Source: Protonemura montana (Eukaryota > Arthropoda > Insecta > Plecoptera > Nemouridae). Taken from it: a DNA stretch of 64,000 nt. Both the position numbers and the translations under genes were made by a program. Location: positions 3,720,001-3,784,000 of the forward strand of contig OX387607.1 in NCBI GenBank assembly GCA_947568835.1, read 5' to 3'. This document shows, one piece after another, positions 44,301-54,529 of this stretch; positions within the stretch are counted from its first letter, which is position 1, and every line of letters begins with the position of its first letter. Under the pieces are notes generated by a model. The model saw only the letters and a program-made list of their open reading frames with translations. It made no database searches and was not told the DNA's origin.

Positions 44301-47300
44301 AAGGTTACGAAGTAATAGCTGTAATACATTACCATCGCACACAGAATGAATCATGTACGTGTAACAGTACCAAAGCTCCCCTATTTTCGTGATTCCAGAG
44401 AGTATGTCAGCTCAGTACTATTTACTTCGTCTCTCACGAAGCCGAGCACTTAGCTTGTGTACCGCCCCAGAGAACGTCGGAGCATCTCACCGAATAAATA
44501 TTCCACACAAATACTCACACTCTGCGGTAGACGAAACTCGTATCCTAGCAATTAGTTTCTTCGTATCCACAGCGAGAAGAAACGTAACGTTGAAAATATC
44601 GAGACATCTCTTTGTGCCACGCAAATAATTGTTCTTCGCCCGCGACGAAGAATCTGTTTATAAACTATTTCGACGCGCGTCGCCGCCAAACAAGTCGTCT
44701 GCACTCGTGGCGATTCTCCTTTCTCTCACCAAACTTTGTTAGGCGTAGACACAATGTCACGCCGCACTTTGCAATTTCTCACGACAAACCCAACTCGGTT
44801 AACGCTATCGTCAGTGAAGAAAGACGACAAATCTCGCGGCAAAACTTGCAAGTTTCTCGCGGTTTGGATTGCTTTCTCTTAGCGCGTCGCCGTGTAGATT
44901 GACAGGGTAGTTAACAGAGATACTGGCTTGACGAGAGAAAGTTTAATGGGAGGTTCACACCGTGATGAAATAGAAGAGATAGTGGCTGTGATTTCAACTG
45001 TTCTTGTTTACCATGGAAGTAAAATTGCTGGACATTTATTTAGTGAGTTTACACTTTACATGGATGTTTGTTTTCGAGCGCTAGCATTTATAACTGGCAA
45101 TAGGATTGATCTTTCTGGATATCAAAGGCGTTTGAAATTCAAATGATTCTCTTGGCCGAATCCGCTGATCATATTTACTCTAAGCTAATTCAGCTTAAAC
45201 GTTTCTGAATGTTTGAAACCACAGTTTCAACATTACTCTAATTAATAAGCTTTCAATCTGCTAGGACCTACGTGCTAAAATCACAGAGCTCTTAACCACG
45301 AAGCAGGATTTTCTATTATTTGAAAAACGTTATTTTCAATGCTAAATATATACGAGTTTGCTGCTTTTTTCTTCTGTTTTACTTCAACTACGTTTATTTC
45401 CATCTTTCTAGATAAAAGAAGAGGTCATCGTCTTGGAACAGCTGTCCAGGCTGCAAGTTTTCGTGCGCGTCGAGTGACCAAGGGTAAGAAGACATTTTCC
45501 TTTTTGTTGTCTCCGCCAAAAGCTCTCCCAGCAGCCAACTCCCTAGGTTCAAGCGTAGACCAAGATTACCTTGAAACCCTACTCTCATTGGCTAAACAAA
45601 TGACCTCGCTGTTGACGCTGAAAATCGTTTTCCCAGTCAATTTATAACTCAATATGTGGCCTCATCACACACGGGGACCGTCAATTATAGACTCGCCTAA
45701 AACGCCGCGATGGTGAAAACGTAACGGTCGGCGGAACTGACGTTTATCGGCTGAATATCGGACGAATGAAGATAAACGACGCCATTTTGCACAGCAACGC
45801 ACGCGACACGGAGAGAAAACAAACTGTTGATTGAATCTGACGCGCGTTAGATTGCGTTGGCATCTGCAACAGATTTCCCAAAACGCCTTCTCGATGGTGG
45901 ACCGGTCTGTTTGGTTTTGCACTCTGAGTCGCTGATTGTATCTTCGGCGTCGAAATCCATCTCCCTTTCAACAACGGCAAGGCGGCTGCAGCGTGGTTTT
46001 CGATTGATAGTCTTTGGATCTGGCAAAGGGTGCCCTTGGTTTTGTTTCAGTAAACGTTTATACTCGGAGTGAAATCTGGGATCAGCATACGTTTGCCATT
46101 AATATAAATCGATACGTTTAAGTGAGAAACTTTCTGGCAAGGTGCACAAATATTTATGTAAAAATGAACTTTGTGGATGTTGGAGTGGAGATAGTAGCTC
46201 CATCGAGTCGCCGGCATTTCCATGTCTCTGGTGCGTGTGGTCTATGTCTATGCCACGCTGCTTACAACATTGTTAATGGAGGATTTTTAGATAAACACAA
46301 AAGTAATATCTCAGGTCTAGTCCAAAAACAGTCTGTCATAAAACTTTAAGCTTTTGCAGGACAAATCGCCAGACCACATGTCTTTAAAACAAAAATACTA
46401 CCGTCGTAGAGACTACGCATTTCCATGCGTGCTTTACTGTATTTTAGAGGACTTACATTTCTTATGAACATTGCACCTGCGTCAAATTGTTCCCTCTGGC
46501 ATGAACCAGTCGTCGTGCCGTAACTAGTCTATTCTGGACACTTGATAATACCTGTCATTTGACCAGATACAATCGATCTCTACCGCCAAGCTGTTCCCTG
46601 ATGATGAATGTTTCTCGATATTACTGTGACGTTGTCCCCATTGGAAACTGCGGCCGCTCGTGTCGCTAATGTGTCTGGGACGTTGTTCACCCAACTCCCA
46701 AGGGAAATAACCTCTAAGTATCTAAAAAAACGATGCATAAGCAGGAATTTATCCGTGAAATGCCGCAGAGATTTAAATAGAATGGCTTTAAAACAACGGA
46801 GAATAACAGTGCGTTACCCGGTTGAAATCACAAGATTAGTAATTGCTTTGTTCCAGTTCCCACTTCATTTTTATGCAGCACGCATGTGCGTCTCCAAAGT
46901 AAACCCCGTGTGACTGCTACAAGTAATTAGGACCCTCGATCTCAATTAGCATTTTTCCGGGTCCCTGCAATCCCACTAAAAGCTACAATCCCATTCGGAA
47001 CTGCAACGCCCGTCGATAGTAATTTGAGGCAGCGAATTTCTATCGCTGGAGCACGTGAAACGGGCGCTTTTTTTCTTCAAATTCAACGCTGCACTTAGTC
47101 TGTTGTGAGTGTCACTTTTGATGTACAGGTACTCGACGTGAGCGTGAGACGTGTTCGTATTCGGCCGGACTGAAACGTTGATTATTATTCTCAGTTTTTT
47201 CTCTCTTCGGCTCTCTCTCTCTCTCTCTGGACTGAATATGCAATGAACATGTCATGTTTTAGGTCCTAACATGTTGTTCCATTTAAAGCCGACGCTCGCT

Positions 47301-50300
47301 AATGAAGCAGATAGATTACACCATTCACAGTCAACGAGCAAAATACTTTTACCTTTGCTAATGAATACGGAATATGAGTTATGACTGAAGGCTTAAAGAA
47401 AATCTTGATATTATCCCGACTCAGAAGTTACATCCACATTGCTTTAGGCAAGTTTATGTTTTCGAGCATCAATTCCCCGAGTTTAATCTCAGATGAGCGT
47501 AGATAGATAACCCGCTTACAAGCCATTGGGCCAATGGCCCACGAGGGGTGTATGTGCATAACCTTGCCTTGTGCAGTACGGGACGATGTGAATGGATCCC
47601 GCAGGCATCGCTTTATATGTACGGCGAGCAGCATCTTAATTTGAATTGCCTATATCGCTAACAAAAGATTTGCCCCGAGCAAACACAACTCTAGGCACAC
47701 AGTCTGTAACTCTTCTGCTTTGTTTAAATTTCAGATCGCCCGGTTTTGTATTAATACACGATGGATCAGGATTTAACTGCCGGTGAGTAAACTTTATTGT
47801 TGAATATAAGCGACTGCTTACTCTTTTAATTTAGTCTGAGAGTTGTAGCGCTAGACTTGAAGTAAAGCAGCAATTTCATCACCCAATTCCGGAGGCTTTC
47901 TCGCGACGCGTCCAGTAATTAAGCGATTTGGAGCCTGCCATTGTTCCCCATACCACCGTCTCGTCTCTTAATTGCTGTCTCATTCCGACGCTTACATACT
48001 TCTGCTATAGATTATACAACTTAACAAGGCATGCAAAGCGGCGCCCGCATTCTCCAATGCACCACCTTGTCCGCCCTAGGAGGTTCGCTAAGAAGGACGA
48101 AGGAGGAAAGGTTCAGGAGGAATGAGGCGAGAAAACGGGCGTGACGCTCGCGGCCGGGAATGTGCGACGGGAAACGCCGAGGGAAATTCAGGGAAGGACG
48201 CAACTTCGGGGTTTATAACCAGTCTCAAAGGATTTTCCTTAGGTACGCGTCGAAAATTTTAAATGGAAAAAGAAGTTTTCGGCGTCATAATAGCTGGCGT
48301 CGCGTAGGATCGGAAATCGGTGACCGGAATTGGGTCAGGTATAGGTGATCGTACGTCATGCAGAATCGCAGGACAGACGCTCTCTAGTAATCTCTTCGGT
48401 GCCTCGCCACGGGAAATATTATAATAAAATTGAATTGGTTTATAGTGTGCATGCGATAGTTAACGATCAGGCACCATCTGGCTCTTTGACCCCGGTAATA
48501 GTGTAATTTAGCGTCAATGGTTCGCGCTGAGCTTTGCTATTACAGAAAAATATGGAAATCTATGAAGATAAACCGTATTCTGAATGCAATAAATCTTTCA
48601 CGTTAATTTTATAGCTTTTGGCTCCTGATATGCTGTAATTACTTTTAAGGATTCCTATCCATCCCACACCTCTGGCTTCTATTTTTTCTGAGTTGAAGTT
48701 ATCATTCAACTGAGCATCCGAAATGCCAAAATTGAAACTTTGATCTTGATTTCCTTTTAAGGGTTTTTTATGGTCCCATTTAGTTTACTCTCTTAACTTA
48801 TTTTAAGAACTGGTAGATCCTTGGGGCACCCTGCTTGGGCATTGAGTAGAGAAAAGTTGCTAGTTAAAATCCAGCTATCCAGCCAGGAGAGTTCCTTGAC
48901 TTGACCCGTCTCGAAACCACTGATAAGGAAAATATTGTCGTGCTAACCTGATAGAAGCAGACAGGCGCCGTGACCACGAAAGAAAGCACCCAGATGAGTC
49001 CGATGGACAGCACGACCCTCCTTCGCGTGCTGGCAGCGTCCTGGCTGCAGCGACGCACGATGGTGAAATAGCGATCCAGTGCGATCACCGTGATGGTACC
49101 GATGCTGACCATGATGTTGGTGCCCTGTACCAGCGGCACCAACTTACAGAGCAGTCCACCGAGAGTCCAATGACGTCTGCACAAGAACGGAACAAAGGGT
49201 TATGACTAGCCCGAGTTACTATACCACGTTTAGAACAAAAGCTATAAGAAAAGTTACACTACGTTTAGCTCAAAAGCCAGGTCTTATCACAGGATGGCTG
49301 GTATTTAACATTGGCGACAACACGAATTCTTCAGCATTAGTTACGGATAGTGATCTGGCTCTTCTAGCTCGAGCATTGTGGAGAAATATGCCAAACTACA
49401 TTTAACCCCGCAAGAGAAGATTCCTGTCCAAGAACTTCCTCCAACATTGCTACCAATACATGATAGAAATTTCATTTATGATTCAAGTGGCTTGATTTCA
49501 ATTGCTTATTATATCTACAAAATAGTTTCCAAGATTGTTGTAATAGCTGGTAAACATTTCTTAGAAAACGTTACAAAACAAATGATTTTGGTACGAGAAA
49601 AGTTATATAGCAAGGGAAAATAGCAGCTAGCAGCGGATATGATTTTAAGTATTTTTTAAATGAAATTAGGCATAAATGTCACCCCACAACGACCGGTGGC
49701 GCCTCTGCTGGTAAAGTATATTATCTCGCTGATCGTGGAATATGTCAATAGCGTGGTATATCTGTACGCAAGTCGTGGAACTCAACCCAAGGGACCCAAA
49801 TATGGGAGAATTTCCATTTAGATGAATCCCGATCTTAACGTAGTTAAGGCAGAAGAAATTAGTATGAGTTACGATTGCGCTGGAATAACAGTTAATACAA
49901 GTGTCAACATTTGCCGTTAAGACACTAGAATCTTTACCACTAGAAAGTAAGGCAACTTCGCTAAAACCGTTGTTGCTTTTCCGGTTTTTGCCGGCTTTCT
50001 CTGCCCTTGCAGGTACGCAAAGATTCGAGGCTTAAAGGTTTGTGGTGTTACGAAAATCGATGATCAACAAAAGAAGTGATAAGATGTGTTCTATTTTTTT
50101 TTAACCTAAAGTGATATTTTTTGCGAACATATTGTCAAAATGGAAGGTTAGTAAGTGAATGGATGTGGAAATGTCGGTAATTTGCAGCACAATTAGTTTT
50201 TCAGCAGCACTTCTTTATCGTTTCCATGCAGCATCCCGTGAAATGTGCCAGCACTACCATGTTGTTGGTGCTAACCCATGCACCTCTCAGATATTTAATA

Positions 50301-53300
50301 AATATTTAAATGTCAACTGAAAAGGGCGCAATGCTTTGATTTTAGCATCATTTTGTGGGGCTCTATTTCATTATTGAAGTCCTCACAAACAGAAAGCTTA
50401 ATGCCACGTTCATGGATTTGTCAATGCAATGGGTCGTGTCAAAAGGACGAAAAGCTCGAATACGAGGAAAAATATTTGGCTGTGGCACCCCGGCCGGGTG
50501 CTTTTGTTAAACAAAGAATATATTAATTAAAAAACACACACACACACACTTTTGATTGGCTAAAAGATAATATCTAGGTGCACCCTCGGCGATTTTGATC
50601 AACTTTCCCAGACTTCATGGGCATCGATTGATCAGTGGTTTTTAACTACGAACTGTCTGCAGCACTTGCCTAATGGCTTCGGTCTTTATTTATTTTTATT
50701 TTATTTGTGGTGTTTAATGACGCACTGTTTTGACATCTGGCCATGCGGTACTGGCCTAACGGCGTCGGTGAATGAGTAGATGATGATGAGGGTGATGATG
50801 AGCCTAACCTAGCCTAAAAGAGAGGAGGGGAAACCCGGTGGCGGCACGTTGCCTACTTCTGTCGAAGAGCACCAAAGGGGACCACCGGCTTAACGTCCCT
50901 TTCGAAGGACGGTACAACGCGAACAACAGGATTCCCTTTCGAAGGACGGTACAACGCGAACAACAGGATTCCTCCACAAATCCATGCCGTCAAGAGATTG
51001 ATAAGCGAGGCGAATGAAGTTGCTGTACAAAATTTTATCCCTTCAACCTCTCTCCCGAACAGAACTGGTCATGTGTATGATGGTCACCCATCCCATACCT
51101 GATCCAGCGCAGTTTTACTTAACAGGATCAAGTAGCAATTTAAAGTAAATTATGAACTTTGATGATGTATATATCCCATGGAAGATCGTTTTATATCAGT
51201 GCATCGCTCGAGGGCGTTCTCCCCACAGCGGGTGTGTTGTTAAAGTCTTCTAAGACCTCGGGGAGCAACCCGCGCCCTCTTGTACCGTGTACAGATCTGC
51301 ATTCTCATTTCATTCTCATTCAATTTATTTAAATTTAAATATGAAATTCACAGGTCTATTTTCTGAACTCTGTTGGGAAATTTACACCGTCACGCTCGAC
51401 AGAGCTAATTCTGTGATTCCACCGCGATTGCGGCTGTGGTGCGTGATTTTCATGTGCGTATGTCAAGGTGGTGAAGAGAAACCATATTATTACGCATATA
51501 TGTGTGTACTTTATAAGCGTGGGTGGATTGTTGATATAAGACAAGTTTGCATTGTGATGTGTATATTGTTCATGATTGATCAAAGAATATGATATGCAGA
51601 CAGTCAATATGAGAATCATAAATCACTGTAAAATGTAAAGTGAAAATATAAACAGAAAAGAACATTAACTGTTGTTAGCCAGTCCCTAAAATTGCTTTAA
51701 TATTATAGTAACATTTCTTCAATAAAAACTTTTTCAGGTTACTCTTTAAATTTTTTCCTAAATTCATTTTCAAAGGGTGAGGTTGAAAAGTTGTAAGCCA
51801 TTGAAAATTGTGTTTTTTTTTCTTATAAACCGAGGACATGTACCGGTTCCTTTCCATGTGAGCTCTTTTTTGTTCTCGTGCTATGCTCGTGTTCTTCGAC
51901 AGTGTCTATGAAGTTATTTTCAATCACATATAAAACAGCATAATAAATATAAAAGGAAGGTAGAGTGAGAATTCAAAATTTCTGGAATAGAGGTTTAAAG
52001 GAATCCTTGTAAAAAAACTTCTGATACAGGATTACGGCTTACGTTTCAGATAACTTGATAACGAGCAGCTCTCTTTTGAAGAAGTAACAATTGTTTCGTA
52101 TGTTTGGAGATTCCCCATAAGTCTTGACATGCAGATGAGTGCGTAGTTGACAAATATATCCGTTTGAGTATTTGCAATTATCATATCCAGGTATCATCTC
52201 CGTTCTTAGCTCCAGGTGAATCAACGAAGAAAGCAAAAAGATATCACAAAAAGTATGCAACTCCGGTCGTCTTACAAAAAAAAAAAAAAAACTAGATGTT
52301 TTCCCAAGAATATTAAAGAAAATAATAAATAAACAAACTCGCAAACGTAATCTGAAACATGTTTACGTGACATCTTAAAAAATAAACGAATTGATTTTGT
52401 TGGGCAACGGAAACATTCTGGTAATACGTTTATCCAGAATTGAGAAAAACTTCGTCTGGCCTTGAAGCTCTCTTCTCAGAAGCAGGCACCGTGAATATTT
52501 ACAAAGAAAACACAACAAATGCAATAAAAAAAGCGTCGTAGAGATCGGAGAGTAGCAATTTATTTTATTACACGCTGCTCAAAGCTTCTTCTTTATCACT
52601 AAATCGCAAAATTAGCAAGCAATTTAGATGGTAAGCATAATTCCGTTGCAAAAAACGCGCTTTCTTCTCTACAATATTTGTATACATGTTTTTTTTTTTC
52701 AAATACATTTTCTTGTTCGAATTTTGTAAGCATTCCTGTCAAAAGTTTAGAGTGTCTCTGTCCATTTTCAACCTGTCTAGAGCAATCAAATATACTATTT
52801 TCAATTGTAAAACCGTGCCTAGGTAATTTGGGCCAAGGCATTTTGGCCGAAACCTCATCAGCGCATAAATGGCAAACATGACCGGCGACTCACCTGAGCA
52901 GCGCAACCAACGTGAACGGCATACACACGACACACAGCGTTATGTCCGATATGGTCAGGTTCACGATGTACAAGTTCCTGGCAGTATGCATCTGAGTCCG
53001 ACGGGCCACCACAAAGCTGACAATGCAGTTCGCCGCCAAGCCAGCAACAATTAGCGTCGAGTAGATGATGATGAGGACAATCTCAACTTGAGGACTGACA
53101 TTGGTGTTGCTGTCACGGCGTTCCCGCAGGATTTGGAGAGCCGCGTCCAGGCTGAAGTTGAACGGGGGGGAAGTCGAAGAATTGTGTTGATCCATTTGAA
53201 ATAATCGCTGGAATTGCTTGAGCGTGATCACTTGATTGATGTGTACGTGCGAGCCGTTGGCGTAGTCGGCGATGTGGTGGTATTCATCTGTTTGGGGCAT
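35123..53300 (-). CDS. Neuropeptide F/Y-receptor-like GPCR, complete, 5 exons
   Basis: Class A peptide GPCR. Exons on the minus strand: 53300-52894, 49176-48948, 39616-39316, 38798-38565, 35301-35123. All junctions are GT-AG with matching phases (2, 0, 1, 1), giving 449 residues. The N-terminus has NGS, NSS and NFS glycosylation sites. TM1 is VEIVLIIIYSTLIVAGLAAN; TM2 reads YIVNLTISDITLCVVCMPFT; Cys146 at the top of TM3 can form the usual disulfide. LDRY is at 169-172 (DRY motif), TM6 ends VSWLPL (the family's common Cys is absent), and NPIVY is at 352-356, followed by GWLNSNIRHEF. CMPFTLVALL with W-x-LG-x-LLCKLVP-x-VQG and the AMTSAVSNP region fit NPF/NPY-type receptors, which act through heterotrimeric G proteins in feeding control. 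The ligand is inferred. The C-tail is Thr/Gly-rich, and AATAAA follows the stop. Confidence 0.85.
35302..38564. other. GPCR intron 4
   Basis: 3.3 kb, AT-rich, with one long SINE copy (37843-38336) near the exon 4 end. No other exon is recognised. Confidence 0.5.
37843..38336 (-). repeat. 5S-derived SINE, copy 7, with tandemly duplicated 5S head
   Basis: A minus-strand full-length copy whose 5S-like part is present twice. The 91-bp unit starting CTCCAACCTC at 38121 recurs from 38212, including GAACTGGTCATGTGTATGAT, GGTCACCCATCCAATACC and CAGCGCAGTGTTGCTTAACT. The duplication ends near 38296, and the outer 5S end (CGGTGATCTCATGAGAACCG) follows once. The 3' end (GTTTAACAACGCACTGTTTT) is at the left. 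Confidence 0.88.
38565..38798 (-). CDS. GPCR exon 4 (ECL3, TM7, helix 8)
   Basis: Bounded by CCTCAG/GAG and CTCG/GTGAGT. It encodes GVFSVMADMSV, YITLAICHVIAMTSAVSNP, IVYGWLNSNIRHEFLQ and a tail with one Cys (NRCAV) that could be palmitoylated. Confidence 0.85.
39316..39616 (-). CDS. GPCR exon 3 (ECL2, TM5, ICL3, TM6)
   Basis: Bounded by TTTCCAG/AAC and CTAG/GTGAGT. It encodes RVVLYDICIERWPS (ECL2 with its Cys), GICVLLIQAVIPATVVFVV (TM5), a basic third intracellular loop rich in Arg (SRRARREIERNRRTT) and ILLTGIAVLFAVSWLPL (TM6). A SINE fragment ends about 30 bases before its acceptor. Confidence 0.85.
39641..39768 (-). repeat. 5S-derived SINE, copy 8 (3' fragment)
   Basis: Carries CACGACGCACTTTTTTGATA, GGATGATGATGAGGATGATA and AGAAGGGAGGAG. 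It is 5'-truncated, with an ATTG-rich tail running toward the GPCR exon 3 acceptor, about 25-30 bases away. Confidence 0.7.
45412..45483 (+). other. Possible 72-bp plus-strand exon (uncertain)
   Basis: Bounded by a strong acceptor (CATCTTTCTAG) and donor (CCAAGG/GTAAGA). One frame is open through it. No family is recognised. It may be an exon of an antisense or non-coding transcript inside the GPCR intron, or chance. Confidence 0.2.
47735..47782 (+). other. Possible short plus-strand start exon (MDQDLTA)
   Basis: Acceptor TTTAAATTTCAG, then 26 bases, then ATGGATCAGGATTTAACTGC and a donor CCG/GTGAGT. It looks like a 5' UTR plus start-codon exon, with 22 coding bases in phase 1. No following exon could be found on the plus strand, so it stays a candidate. 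Confidence 0.2.
48948..49176 (-). CDS. GPCR exon 2 (TM3 and TM4)
   Basis: Bounded by TTGTGCAG/A and TATCAG/GTTAGC, entering in phase 2 and leaving in phase 0. It encodes RHWTLGGLLCKLVP, IMVSIGTITVIALDRYFTIV and RVVLSIGLIWVLSFVVTAPV. It holds the DRY motif and the conserved TM4 Trp. Confidence 0.85.
50686..51122 (-). repeat. 5S-derived SINE, copy 9, with internal 37-bp duplication
   Basis: A minus-strand copy with the (AAAT)n tail at the left (TTTATTTATTTTTATTTTAT), CATCTGGCCATGCGGTACTG, AGAGGAGGGGAAACCCGGTG and GTCGAAGAGCACC. The segment from 50896 (TCCCTTTCGAAGGACGGTAC ... AACAACAGGAT) is repeated from 50933 with period 37. The 5S head is cut short after GCGCAGTTTTACTTAAC. Confidence 0.88.
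51207..51278. other. Imperfect GC-rich hairpin
   Basis: GAGGGCGTTCTCCCC at the left pairs imperfectly with GGGGAGCAACCCGCGCCCTC at the right around an AT-rich loop. It lies just after a SINE copy in otherwise AT-rich DNA. Function unknown. Confidence 0.35.
52894..53300 (-). CDS. GPCR exon 1 (N-terminus to TM2)
   Basis: Starts MPQTDEYHHIADYANGS at 53300 and ends CTCAG/GTGAGT in phase 2. It carries the extracellular N-terminus, TM1, the RARNLY-like loop (MHTARNLYIVNL) and TM2. A second in-frame ATG lies inside the N-terminus (FQMDQ), so the true start could be internal. Confidence 0.8.
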
Positions 53301-54529
53301 TGCAGTTTGGAAAAGCCGTTTGTGACGATCTGGCCTGGCGCACGTCCTTGGCGATGTTCACGGTCATCTTTTGATGTCGCGGGTGCGTGAGGCGTTTTGT
53401 TTGAGCGGCTTTTGGTTCTCGGCGAGGGGTGAACGCGGTGGCTAATTGGTCTGGTCGGTTCGCGACAACGCCGTGAACAGGTCGACTTTCCGAAGTCGCG
53501 ACATCATAATTATCTTTTCCTGTGATTATACACGAAATTTGTTACACTTTTTAATAACACTGTTGAATAGAGCGTAAGCCCTTTTTGCTAAAAAGCAATT
53601 ACCGCAGTTACGTACGAAATTGATTCAGAATTTTAAGATCAATTTATATAAATACTTCATGCATATCTATGCTAACTTCGCGACAGTCGTCTGTTATATC
53701 GCGGTTCGACTCGACGCGCGGAACGCGTCTGTCGGCGTCGAACGGAGAGAGGCGTCTGTCGCCGTCGCGACGCCGTCAAGTGTTACCTGTTGCTCGTGTG
53801 ACGCCCCCGCACTACGATTCCTTGTTCGCCGGCGCCGCGTCGTGCGGCGTCTCTTGGGTGGGATTTTGTGAGGTGCTCGGTTGATCCGTGGGGGTGTTAA
53901 AGGGATCTAATGTTGATGTTGTGAGGTGAATACTGAATAGTGTTTGATTGTATTGACGTTCGGCCGAAATGGAGTTGGTGAAATGTTGCGGGATTCTCGA
54001 CCATACCTTTTTTTGTGTGGTATAATGTTGCTGATACTTTCTATTTTTGTTCGATTTATTTGGTAATTCATAGTTTTAAAAGCACTTGTCTAGGTTGTTT
54101 ATAATGTTTCCAGAAAGGGAGTCAATTGTGCTTAAAATTCTCCCGCCAAATATTCTGAAACATTCGGTGCGATGCGCCTGCCTCTAGTAGTAAAGTAAGC
54201 AACTACTGCCTTGCGTGAGTGACTTGGATGCCACCTACCAGAGAAATCAGAACTTGTTGTTGGGTTTCTTGTGGGTGCTGTCAGAATTTCGTGGTTATTA
54301 TTCGTAAAGGAGTTTTTTTAAATAATATTAAGCCTTTTCAAATAATATACAAATGGGGCATAATTTTTAACGACGATGTGCCCGAAAGTGTTTGGCGTAA
54401 TGCAAAAGCGCAGTGTGTAAAGGCTACCTAGGTACCTAGTTGTGGAAGTACAGTTAGAGGAACATAACCTCTTGACAGTCAAGGGCTTTTTTAAAGGCCA
54501 ACTTGATACACATTTCCTTGTTTGAAAAA
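53301..54529. other. Divergent intergenic region between the GPCR and DCAF10
   Basis: 1.2 kb between two start codons facing away from each other. A CpG-rich block at about 53690-53870 (many CGACGC and GTCGCC words) is the likely promoter or 5' UTR zone. No TATA box is seen. The palindrome CCTAGGTACCTAG lies at about 54426-54440. Confidence 0.4.

Larger units (their letters stand above)
39617..48947. other. GPCR intron 2, 9.3 kb
   Basis: Mostly AT-rich, with a SINE fragment at its left edge (39641-39768). Two possible short plus-strand exons with good splice signals are listed separately (45412-45483 and 47735-47782). A (CT)n run lies at about 47211-47228. Other open frames look random. Confidence 0.45.
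49177..52893. other. GPCR intron 1
   Basis: 3.7 kb with a SINE copy (50686-51122), an (AC)n run near 50530-50549 and a hairpin at about 51207-51278. No coding exon is recognised. Confidence 0.45.

Noticed and set aside
44640-44900. Possible broken C2H2 zinc-finger gene on the minus strand
   Set aside because: Cys pairs such as CKFC occur, but His spacing does not fit C2H2 fingers and an in-frame stop interrupts it; the likeness is too weak.
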